DNA of 19,868 nt from Desulfobacterales bacterium (lineage in GTDB: Bacteria > Desulfobacterota > Desulfobacteria > Desulfobacterales > C00003106), in contig JAUVFC010000004.1 of NCBI GenBank assembly GCA_030594505.1, positions 1 to 19,868 on the forward strand. Direction: 5' to 3'. Shown here piece by piece: positions 1 through 5,886 of this stretch. The translations under genes were made by a program, and so were the position numbers. Each line of letters opens with the position of its first letter. Positions within the stretch are counted from its first letter, which is position 1. The notes beneath the pieces were generated by a model, which saw only the letters and a list, made by a program, of their open reading frames with translations, searched no databases and was not told the DNA's origin.

Positions 1-2
1 TA

Positions 3-353
3 CTTCATTATATGTTGCCGAATTCCAGTCTGGATAAAGAGAAAGCAAAAAATAAACCGTTGATGTTTGCCGATACGGCGATTCCGATGCTGTTTAAATC
101 CTGTTTTAAACTCGGAGCAAAAAAGAACCGTATGATTGTAAAGGTGGCAGGCGGTTCCCAGCTTATGAATCCGACAGGGATTTTCGATATAGGCAAGAGA
201 AATTATGTTGCTTTAAGAAAGATGCTCTGGCGGAATAATGTCATGATTGAAAGTGAAGATATAGGGGGAAACGTCAATAGAACAATATCCTTGAATATTA
301 AAACGGGCACGGTAACACTTAAGGTTTCAGCAAGAAGAGAGATTGTTCTGTGA
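3..353 (+). CDS. cheD: CheD, chemotaxis receptor glutamine deamidase (5' truncated)
   Basis: C-terminal part of CheD, which deamidates glutamines on chemoreceptors and, in several bacteria, exchanges with a CheC/CheX phosphatase. The reading frame is open from the window edge and begins LHYMLPNSS, matching the conserved His-x-MLP segment of CheD that carries the catalytic histidine. The catalytic cysteine lies upstream, outside the window. Further conserved stretches follow: FADTAIPML, KVAGGSQL and the IESEDIGGNVNRTI segment near the end. The first ATG in view (12) lies inside the conserved domain, so it is not the real start. About 117 of a usual ~160 residues are present. Downstream cheB and two CheX-type genes fit an adaptation module; any cheR or cheA would be outside the window. 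Confidence 0.93.
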   Translation, partial: LHYMLPNSSLDKEKAKNKPLMFADTAIPMLFKSCFKLGAKKNRMIVKVAGGSQLMNPTGIFDIGKRNYVALRKMLWRNNVMIESEDIGGNVNRTISLNIKTGTVTLKVSARREIVL

Positions 354-397
354 TAGATATACAGAACCTTTTAGTGTAAGGCTGAAGTGGTTGGTCT

Positions 398-823
398 ATG
401 GCTTATAATGTTTTGATAGTAGATGATTCTCCCTCTATACGTTTGGTTGTTAAAAAGGTTATTCTAATGTCGGGGTTTGACGTTGGAGAGTATTTTGAAG
501 CCGCCAATGGCAAGGATGCGCTGTCAGTACTTGAGAAAAACTGGGCAGATATAATACTTACTGATATTCATATGCCGGTCATGGATGGCATCTCCTTTTT
601 TAAAGAGGTGTTAAAACATCCAATAATGTCGTCCATACCGGTTATCTTTATTACAACAGAAGGAAGAGATGAAGGGATCGAAGAAACTCGTAAGATGGGA
701 GCCAGGGGATACATTACAAAGCCATTTAAACCTGAAGAGATCAGAAAGGTCATGGTAGAGATACTGGGGGAACCGTATGGAGAGGGAGAAGATGCTCCAA
801 ACCTTGAAGGAAGTGATTTTTAG
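398..823 (+). CDS. CheY-like single-domain response regulator
   Basis: Stand-alone receiver domain of 141 residues. The acidic pair is D9/D10, the phosphoacceptor D56 (in TDIHMP), the switch threonine T86 or T87 (FITTEGR) and the conserved lysine K108 (ITKPF), so it should be phosphorylatable. It has no output domain; a short acidic tail follows residue ~125. It is less like the classic flagellar-switch CheY than the product at 2836, which has the DFATMRR and DWNMP signatures. It may therefore be a phosphate sink or an adaptation regulator. Its 3' end overlaps the next gene, a CheX-like phosphatase, which suggests translational coupling and a dedicated pair. The role is inferred; the receiver assignment is certain. 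Confidence 0.9.
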   Translation: MAYNVLIVDDSPSIRLVVKKVILMSGFDVGEYFEAANGKDALSVLEKNWADIILTDIHMPVMDGISFFKEVLKHPIMSSIPVIFITTEGRDEGIEETRKMGARGYITKPFKPEEIRKVMVEILGEPYGEGEDAPNLEGSDF

Positions 824-1238
824 CGTGTTTGAAACAATGTTTTTCCTTTTCCCGGAAGTCGTTGAAAATGAAAAGGATCTCCCTGACATGCCAAAAGATT
901 ATTTCAAGTCAACACTTCGTCTTAATGATAATAAATGGTTACTGATTTTATTGGGATCTGAAAAGTTAGCCGAGGCCATGGCAAAGAATTTTCTCGGACA
1001 CGTTGGCCCGGTCGATGAGTCTGAGATTGCGGATGTATTCAGGGAGGCTGTTAACGTCATAGGCGGGAATTTTTTAATGAAGTTGGGTAATAGAGACCAT
1101 GTTTCTCTCGGTGTCCCGGAAGTGGAAAAATGTAGAAGATTTCCCGGAGAAGAGACTGCAAGGGATTTTTGTGGGGGACTGTCGTTTAATGTTGATAACG
1201 AGTTTTGCGGGGTGTGTATCAAGGATATACATGGATGA
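792..1238 (+). CDS. CheX-like chemotaxis phosphatase
   Basis: Protein of 148 residues resembling the CheC/CheX phosphatase fold. The family signature D-x3-E-x2-N is seen as D81, E85 and N88, followed by a GGN turn; in CheC/CheX/FliY the Glu and Asn act on the phospho-aspartate of CheY. The N-terminus (VIFSVFETMFF) matches the first helix of CheX proteins. Two starts are possible. ATG 777 overlaps the preceding receiver gene by 47 bases. ATG 792 is preceded by a purine-rich GAGGGAG and begins directly at the family helix, and is preferred. The stop overlaps the cheB start (ATGA). The protein is divergent from the second CheX at 2334, so the two probably serve different CheY proteins. CheC-type is the main alternative. 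Confidence 0.72.
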   Translation: MLQTLKEVIFSVFETMFFLFPEVVENEKDLPDMPKDYFKSTLRLNDNKWLLILLGSEKLAEAMAKNFLGHVGPVDESEIADVFREAVNVIGGNFLMKLGNRDHVSLGVPEVEKCRRFPGEETARDFCGGLSFNVDNEFCGVCIKDIHG

Positions 1239-2287
1239 GCGATATAAAGGTTTTAATAGTAGATGATTCGGCTATCGTTCGAAAGATTTTCTCTGAAGAG
1301 CTTTCAAAAGAGAAAGGGATAAAGATAGTCGGAACAGCCCCTGATCCTTATGTCGCCAGAGACAAGATTGTTAAATTAAAGCCGGATGTTATTACCCTTG
1401 ATATTGAAATGCCCCGCATGGATGGGGTTACTTTTTTAAAAAAGTTGATGAAATATTATCCGATTCCTGTTATTATAGTAAGTTCTTTGACACCCAGGGG
1501 CGGAAAGCTGGCCCTGGAAGCAATCGAATGCGGCGCTGTCGAGGTCCTTGCCAAGCCTGGATCATCGTATTCTGTTGGGGACATGAGTTGTCAGCTTGCC
1601 GGCAAGATCAGGGCGGCGGTTCACGCAAAAATCCAAAGGGTAAAAGATGACCGGTCTTCACCCCCAAGTGATGAATGTGTGGTTGTGGCAAGCAAGGCGT
1701 TGCAACAAACCAGTAATAAGGTGATTGCAATCGGGGCATCTACGGGAGGTACAGAGGCGTTAAAGAAGGTTTTGACGAAATTGCCTTACAGTATTCCCGG
1801 TATACTCGTTGTACAGCATATGCCTCCTAATTTTACCACCGCATTTGCGGAACGGCTTAACAGCCTGTGTCAGATTAGTGTAAAAGAGGCGGAAGACGGT
1901 GATACGGTTTTGCAGGGAAGGGCATTGATAGCGCCGGGGAATTATCATATGATATTAAAAAGAAGTGGCGCCCGGTATTATGTGTTAATCAAAAACGGAC
2001 CTATGGTATGTCGCCAGAGACCGTCTGCTGATGTTCTCTTCAATTCTGTCGCCGAATATGCAGGAGCAAACGCAGTAGGGGTCATCCTTACCGGAATGGG
2101 ATCAGATGGCGCTAATGGAATGTTGCAGATGAATAGATCCGGTGCAAGTACCATTGCTCAAGATGAGGCATCTTGTGTTGTATTCGGTATGCCCAGAGAG
2201 GCCATAAAATTGGGGGGTGTGGACAAGGTGGTCGACCTGGACCGCATTACGCAAGTAATTGTAAACAGTTTTATAGATGGCGTGTGA
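1235..2287 (+). CDS. cheB: CheB, receptor methylesterase/deamidase response regulator
   Basis: CheB removes methyl groups from chemoreceptor glutamates when phosphorylated, resetting sensitivity. The product has 350 residues. The N-terminal receiver has D10/D11 and phosphoacceptor D56 (TLDIEMPRMDG), with the LAKPG lysine loop near 110; a linker follows around 140-160. The C-terminal esterase carries the triad S169 (GASTGG), H195 (VQHMPP) and D291 (MGSDGANGM), the same spacing as in enteric CheB. An upstream in-frame ATG at 1205 would add ten residues. ATG 1235 is chosen because it overlaps the previous stop (ATGA), follows AAGGA at 1221 and starts right at the receiver fold. It forms a feedback module with CheD just upstream. 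Confidence 0.96.
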   Translation: MSDIKVLIVDDSAIVRKIFSEELSKEKGIKIVGTAPDPYVARDKIVKLKPDVITLDIEMPRMDGVTFLKKLMKYYPIPVIIVSSLTPRGGKLALEAIECGAVEVLAKPGSSYSVGDMSCQLAGKIRAAVHAKIQRVKDDRSSPPSDECVVVASKALQQTSNKVIAIGASTGGTEALKKVLTKLPYSIPGILVVQHMPPNFTTAFAERLNSLCQISVKEAEDGDTVLQGRALIAPGNYHMILKRSGARYYVLIKNGPMVCRQRPSADVLFNSVAEYAGANAVGVILTGMGSDGANGMLQMNRSGASTIAQDEASCVVFGMPREAIKLGGVDKVVDLDRITQVIVNSFIDGV

Positions 2288-2333
2288 AGTTGGGGATCTA
2301 TTTTAATGACAAACAACGGAGCGGTGTGAAAGA

Positions 2334-2798
2334 ATGGATGTAAAGCTTATTAATCCTTTTATTTCGGCAACAGTTGAAGTGCTCGAAACCATGGCTTTTA
2401 CCAAAGCGGAAGCCGGCAAGCCGTATCTGAAAAAGGAAAATGTTGCTACAGGAGACGTTTCAGGAGTTATCGGCCTGATTGGCGAAAAAAATGCCAGTGT
2501 GTCTATTAGCTTTACCGAGATGTGTATCGTAAAGATTGTTTCCAGCATGCTGGGTGAGGAATACGATTCTCTCAATGATGATATTAAAGATGCTGTTGGT
2601 GAATTGACCAATATGATTTCAGGGCAGGCACGGAAGATGCTGGATGAAATAGGGTATAAATTCGATGCAGCTATTCCTACGGTAATCGTAGGTAAAAATC
2701 ATGTTATATCACATGCTTCGCGTGGTCCGATGATTGCTATACCGTTTAATACAGCGGATGGCTCTTTTACAATAGAGGTCTGTTTTGACGAAACATAA
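2334..2798 (+). CDS. cheX: CheX, CheY-P phosphatase
   Basis: A 154-residue member of the CheX family, which dephosphorylates CheY-P as a dimer. The opening LINPFISATVEVLETMA is the typical CheX first helix. The catalytic signature D-x3-E-x2-N is D86, E90 and N93 (GELTNMISG). The product has the usual family length (~150-155 residues). It lies 37 bases upstream of canonical cheY (2836), so this pair most likely controls the switch signal directly. The ribosome site is modest (purine-rich GAAAG next to the ATG, GGAG further upstream). It differs clearly from the first CheX-like protein in this window, so it is not a recent tandem duplicate. Confidence 0.92.
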   Translation: MDVKLINPFISATVEVLETMAFTKAEAGKPYLKKENVATGDVSGVIGLIGEKNASVSISFTEMCIVKIVSSMLGEEYDSLNDDIKDAVGELTNMISGQARKMLDEIGYKFDAAIPTVIVGKNHVISHASRGPMIAIPFNTADGSFTIEVCFDET

Positions 2799-2820
2799 AT
2801 AAATTTTTATTAGCGTAATG

Positions 2821-2826
2821 AGGAGG
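2821..2826 (+). promoter_or_regulatory. Shine-Dalgarno site fixing the cheY start
   Basis: AGGAGG, nine bases before ATG 2836. It overlaps the upstream in-frame ATG at 2818, so translation from 2818 would use the ribosome site as coding sequence. This decides the start in favour of 2836. Confidence 0.8.
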
Positions 2827-2835
2827 GTACTTGGT

Positions 2836-3213
2836 ATGGATCTTTCAATGAAAATCTTAATAGTGGATGATTTTGCCACTATGCGTCGAATTGTAAAAAA
2901 TATCCTGAAGCAAATCGGTTTTTCAAATATTATAGAGGCTGATGATGGTTCGACAGCCCTTGAAATTTTGAAAAGTGATAAAATCGATTTGGTTTTATGT
3001 GATTGGAATATGCCAAAGGTCTCCGGTCTGGATATGTTGAAACAGATGAAGGCTGACAGCGAGTTAAAGGATACCCCTTTTTTGATGATTACAGCAGAGG
3101 CGCAAAAACAGAATATTGTAGAAGCGGTCCAGGCCGGTGTCAGCAATTATATTGTAAAGCCTTTTACAGCAGATACTATTTCCGAGAAGCTGAAAAAGGT
3201 ATTCGGGGAATGA
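2836..3213 (+). CDS. cheY: CheY, flagellar-switch response regulator
   Basis: Canonical 125-residue CheY, which carries the signal from CheA to the FliM/FliN switch. It has the motifs ILIVDDFATMRRIV (D11/D12), CDWNMP (phosphoacceptor D56), MITAEAQ (T86) and YIVKPF (Y105, K108). These match enteric CheY closely, including the DWNMP signature and the aromatic switch residue. The start at 2836 follows a strong AGGAGG; the alternative ATG 2818 would add six residues with no function. The gene lies directly after cheX, its likely phosphatase. It is the last che gene here and is followed by a palindrome and a sigma-54 promoter for the next gene. Confidence 0.96.
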   Translation: MDLSMKILIVDDFATMRRIVKNILKQIGFSNIIEADDGSTALEILKSDKIDLVLCDWNMPKVSGLDMLKQMKADSELKDTPFLMITAEAQKQNIVEAVQAGVSNYIVKPFTADTISEKLKKVFGE

Positions 3214-3224
3214 CAAAGAACGGA

Positions 3225-3242
3225 TGACTTTTTACGAAGTCA
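3225..3242. repeat. Short palindrome of a dispersed repeat family
   Basis: TGACTTTTTACGAAGTCA, a 6-bp stem (TGACTT/AAGTCA) around a 6-base loop, just after the cheY stop. The same core (GACTTCGTAAAAAGTC and its complement) forms both ends of the large palindrome at 8408-8536, and a degenerate copy is at 5705-5722. It could form an RNA hairpin after cheY, but no U-tract follows directly, so a terminator role is uncertain. Confidence 0.7.
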
Positions 3243-3265
3243 GCAAAATTTACCCTCTAAATTTT

Positions 3266-3282
3266 TTGGCTGAGATCTTGCA
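3266..3282 (+). promoter_or_regulatory. Sigma-54 promoter upstream of the 147-residue unknown gene
   Basis: TTTGGCTGAGATCTTGCAT contains the -24 element TTGGC (GG at 3268-3269) and the -12 element TTGCA (GC at 3280-3281), with exactly ten bases between GG and GC as sigma-54 holoenzyme requires. The predicted transcript starts near 3293, leaving a leader of about 81 bases before ATG 3374; this leader holds a small hairpin (ATAGC 3300-3304 with GCTAT 3311-3315). The likely activators are the two NtrC-type proteins downstream. Confidence 0.78.
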
Positions 3283-3373
3283 TTGCTTAATAGTTAAGAA
3301 TAGCTTCGACGCTATAGATGGCAAGTAACTATTTTATATTTAAGGCTAATATTTAGTGGGGGTAAAATTAGAT

Positions 3374-3817
3374 ATGGATATAAAAAAGATAATAGATTCT
3401 CTTAACCCGGCAAAATTTTCCTGTCCTAAAAAGACAGAGGGGAAAAAGTCCTTTGAACAGGTTTTGAATACTGTTGTGGACGCCAAAGAGGCCGGGTTGA
3501 CAGAGAAAGCCGTCCCGATTAACAGTGTGTCACCGGTTTCTCTATTGAACGTATCCGATCCCCGGTGCAATGTCTTACAACAGGCCGATACCGTTGTGGA
3601 TATTCTGGACAACTATTCTAAATCTCTTGCTAACCCTCAAAGAAGTTTGAAAAATATAGAAGGTGTAATTACACGCATGGAAAAGGAGGTGAATTTCCTG
3701 AAAAGCAAGACCAACGATATGGTTGAGCATGACGAAAAACTGTTAAGACTTGCAAATGATATTGCAGTTACTGCTAATATTGAAATTTTTAAGTTTCATC
3801 GGGGAGATTATATTTGA
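3374..3817 (+). CDS. Unknown protein in the flagellar sigma-54 regulon
   Basis: A 147-residue protein that I do not recognise as a named family. It is probably soluble: there is no signal peptide or membrane segment. Residues ~25-35 contain SFEQVL, similar to the (S/T)FxxVL stretch in the N-terminus of FliK in this window (TFSRVL). The middle is low in predicted structure, and residues ~85-130 look helical and coiled-coil prone (NIEGVITRMEKEVNFLKSK), ending with LLRLANDIAVTANIEIFKF. A sigma-54 promoter of flagellar type lies just upstream and it sits between cheY and a flagellar activator, so a flagellar role such as assembly factor, export substrate or rod-associated protein is likely. ATG 3374 is preferred over GTG 3356, whose next bases form the G-rich site. 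Function is inference only. Confidence 0.6.
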   Translation: MDIKKIIDSLNPAKFSCPKKTEGKKSFEQVLNTVVDAKEAGLTEKAVPINSVSPVSLLNVSDPRCNVLQQADTVVDILDNYSKSLANPQRSLKNIEGVITRMEKEVNFLKSKTNDMVEHDEKLLRLANDIAVTANIEIFKFHRGDYI

Positions 3818-4129
3818 TGACTTAGTCATTGGTCATTATTCCCCAATTCCTGAATCCCCCAATCCCCCAATTTTTATTTTTTCTTGATTTATATCCGACT
3901 ATACTATAATTTTAAAAAAAGAAGATATTGCAAAAAGTCTTCAAACGATTCCAGAAAAAGTTACCGGTCTATATTAATTAATTTAATTGCGTAGGGGGTT
4001 TCTTTTTTTAAACGTAGTGTCCCGCTAAAGCGGGGCATCATAATGGCAGAGCTAAAGTTCTGCGCTACATGTCCCGCCGGGGCGTGGCTAATTTAACAGC
4101 ACGTGTTCCGATTAAATGGTGCCTGAAAT
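3818..4129. other. 312-bp intergenic region before the first activator
   Basis: No gene is visible here. Directly after the stop is a small inverted repeat (ATGAC/GTCAT, 3820s). C-rich simple sequence follows (repeated CCCCCAAT, ~3841-3872). TTGATT at 3884-3889 and TATAAT at 3905-3910 could be a sigma-70 promoter for the activator at 4130, but the 15-base spacer is short, so confidence is low. From 4011 the region holds the palindromic block described separately. I see no sigma-54 motif and no riboswitch fold. Confidence 0.5.
4011..4085. repeat. Cluster of short palindromes, likely dispersed intergenic element
   Basis: Three adjacent hairpin-forming units: CCCGC-TAAA-GCGGG (4021-4034); GCAGAGCTAAAGTTCTGC (4046-4063), an 8-bp stem with one G-T pair; and a CCCGCCGGGG unit at about 4072-4081. 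GTAG at 4014 and CTAC at 4065-4068 bracket the first two units as outer arms. The compound structure, with TAAA or AA loops and GC-rich stems in an AT-rich gap, looks like a REP-like intergenic repeat. It sits in the untranslated region before the activator gene. Confidence 0.6.
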
Positions 4130-5548
4130 ATGCAAAAGATCTTGGTTGTAGATGATGATCCTGAGATATTAGAAATTATAAGTGACGTGTTGCAAGACGG
4201 TGGTTATGAGGTCGAAAGCGCCATCAATGGCCGGGTAGCTATCGAGGCATTAGAATATAATTTTTACGACCTGGTTATCACGGATCTTAATATGCCGGAA
4301 GTCGACGGAATGGGGGTGTTAAAGCATATTGTTGCAAAATTTCCTGACACTCTCTGTATTATTTTGACCGGTTATGGCACGATTAAGGGGTCTGTAGAAG
4401 CCATTAAAATGGGAGCATTTGATTATGTGGCCAAGCCCTTGAAATCCGATGAAATTTTGATGATTGTCGAAAAAGCGCTTCGGTATCAAGATCTTGAACG
4501 TGAAAATATACTTTTAAAAAATCAGCTGAGACAGAAATACCGATTTGAAAATTTTGTCGGTAAGAGTCCGGCGATTCAAAAGGTTTTTGAACTCATAGAA
4601 AAGGTGGCAGATACCGACAGCACCGTATTGATTACCGGCGCGAGCGGTACCGGAAAAGAATTGGTGGCCAGGGCGATTCACTATAATAGCAGCAGAAGAA
4701 AAAAACCGATGGTCACGATCAATTGTGGCGCTATTCCGGAGGCACTGCTGGAGAGCGAACTTTTCGGGCATGAAAAAGGGGCTTTTACCAGCGCGCATAA
4801 GGCCCGTATCGGGCGTTTTGAGTTGGCCAATGGCGGCACCATATTTTTGGATGAAATAGGGGACATGAGTCCCAATTTGCAGGTTAAGTTGTTGCGTGTA
4901 CTTCAGGAGCAAAAATTTGAGCGTGTTGGGAGCGTCAAGACACTTTATGTGGATATACGGGTCATTGCAGCAACAAATACGGACTTAAAAGAAGCGATTA
5001 AAAAGGGAACTTTTCGAGAGGATCTTTATTATCGCTTAAATGTTATCCCGATTCGGGTTCCGTCCTTAATAGAGAGGAAATCAGATATCCCGCTATTTTT
5101 AGATTTTTTCCTTGAAAAGTTTAATAAAATAAAAAACAAAAATATTAAAGGGTTTAGTCCGGAGCCGGTCAGTGCTATTCTGCAATATGATTGGCCTGGC
5201 AATGTCAGGGAACTTGAAAATTTGGTGGAACGACTCGTGATCCTTTCGGATCATGAAGAAATAGATATAGAAGATCTTCCTGAAAGTATGCGGGAAAACA
5301 AAAAAAAAGTCCACACGTTTGAAATGACCATTCCTGCTGAAGGGATTCCCTTCAGCGCCGCAGTGGATAAATATGAAAGACTGTTAATTCTTCAAGCCTT
5401 GAACAGGACGAACTGGGTCAAAAAAAAAGCAGCGGAATTACTTAACATTAACCGTACCACACTGGTAGAAAAGATTAAGAAAAAAAATATTGTCCGAACG
5501 AGCCTAATGAGGCTGTCCGAGAATTCTGATCCTACTGCAAAAGCGTGA
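4130..5548 (+). CDS. NtrC-family sigma-54 activator with receiver domain (FleQ/NtrC-like HTH)
   Basis: A 472-residue activator of sigma-54 RNA polymerase. Residues 1-~120 are a receiver with D8-D10, phosphoacceptor D52 (TDLNMP), T80 and K102. The AAA+ domain (~140-375) has Walker A at 170-177 (GASGTGKE), the sigma-54 contact loop GAFTSA at 217-222 and Walker B with D241/E242 (IFLDEIGD), plus REDLYYRLNVIP. The C-terminal helix-turn-helix is AAELLNINRTTLVEKIKKKN, closest in style to FleQ/FlrA/NtrC. The loop reads GAFTSA rather than GAFTGA. The last ~13 residues are encoded inside a 159-bp palindrome that also forms the downstream gap, so the natural C-terminus may have been altered. The ribosome site is weak. 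No sensor kinase is adjacent. It probably drives flagellar sigma-54 promoters; its exact place in the hierarchy is inferred. Confidence 0.85.
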   Translation: MQKILVVDDDPEILEIISDVLQDGGYEVESAINGRVAIEALEYNFYDLVITDLNMPEVDGMGVLKHIVAKFPDTLCIILTGYGTIKGSVEAIKMGAFDYVAKPLKSDEILMIVEKALRYQDLERENILLKNQLRQKYRFENFVGKSPAIQKVFELIEKVADTDSTVLITGASGTGKELVARAIHYNSSRRKKPMVTINCGAIPEALLESELFGHEKGAFTSAHKARIGRFELANGGTIFLDEIGDMSPNLQVKLLRVLQEQKFERVGSVKTLYVDIRVIAATNTDLKEAIKKGTFREDLYYRLNVIPIRVPSLIERKSDIPLFLDFFLEKFNKIKNKNIKGFSPEPVSAILQYDWPGNVRELENLVERLVILSDHEEIDIEDLPESMRENKKKVHTFEMTIPAEGIPFSAAVDKYERLLILQALNRTNWVKKKAAELLNINRTTLVEKIKKKNIVRTSLMRLSENSDPTAKA

Positions 5549-5667
5549 GAAACGGCCCAAATTCCCGCAATTTTTCGTCAAATAGGCCTGCTATTCTCCT
5601 CAAATTTGCGAAAATTTTGTCTCGTTCTCACTCTTTTTCGTTACGGACAGAATTCTCGGACAGCCTC
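5509..5667. repeat. 159-bp imperfect palindrome overlapping the 3' end of the activator gene
   Basis: The outer arms are a perfect 20-bp inverted repeat: GAGGCTGTCCGAGAATTCTG at 5509-5528 and its exact complement at 5648-5667. Inner matches continue (GTGAGAA with TTCTCAC; CGCAATTTT with AAAATTTGCG) towards the centre AATAGGCCTGCTATT at 5581-5595, whose midpoint 5588 is also the midpoint of the outer arms. CTAA occurs just outside each end (5504-5507 and 5668-5671), a possible 4-bp target duplication. This is the architecture of a MITE-like or foldback element. It contributes the last ~13 codons of the activator, and could act as a transcript-end hairpin. Confidence 0.82.
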
Positions 5668-5886
5668 CTAAGCTGACAATGTCAAAATCATGACAATCTT
5701 GATAAATTCGTAAGAAGTCTTTTCCGTCTTCCATTTTGTTCATCCTTACCCCAACCCTCTCACAATTCAGCCGTTGTAGCCAACGCGACTATATGGCCTT
5801 GAGTGGGCTGCGAAGTCGGCCAGGGAAGAGGGGGCCTTCCGGTTTGCCATGCGCTTGGCACACTAATTGCTCGTCCAATTCGGATT
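5668..5886. other. Rest of the gap before the TPR gene
   Basis: Together with the palindrome this makes a 338-bp gap (5549-5886). It holds a degenerate copy of the dispersed repeat (ATTCGTAAGAAGTCTTTT, 5705-5722) and a sigma-54 promoter at 5855-5871. The open frame extending the TPR gene back to 5803 is not credible, because it runs through that promoter and puts 28 unrelated residues before a signal peptide. No other gene is seen. Confidence 0.6.
5855..5871 (+). promoter_or_regulatory. Sigma-54 promoter of the TPR protein gene
   Basis: TTGGCACACTAATTGCT is a near-consensus -24/-12 motif: GG at 5857-5858, GC at 5869-5870 and exactly ten bases between them. This is the strongest of the four such motifs. 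With the -12 C at 5870, transcription should begin near 5882, only about five bases before ATG 5887, so the message would be nearly leaderless. Confidence 0.85.

Noticed and set aside
3226..3241. Rho-independent terminator after cheY
   Set aside because: The stem is only 5-6 bp, AT-rich, and no U-tract follows directly; it is better explained as a copy of the dispersed palindrome.
5803..5886. Upstream extension of the TPR protein
   Set aside because: The extra 28 codons run across a near-consensus sigma-54 promoter and would place unrelated residues before a clear signal peptide.
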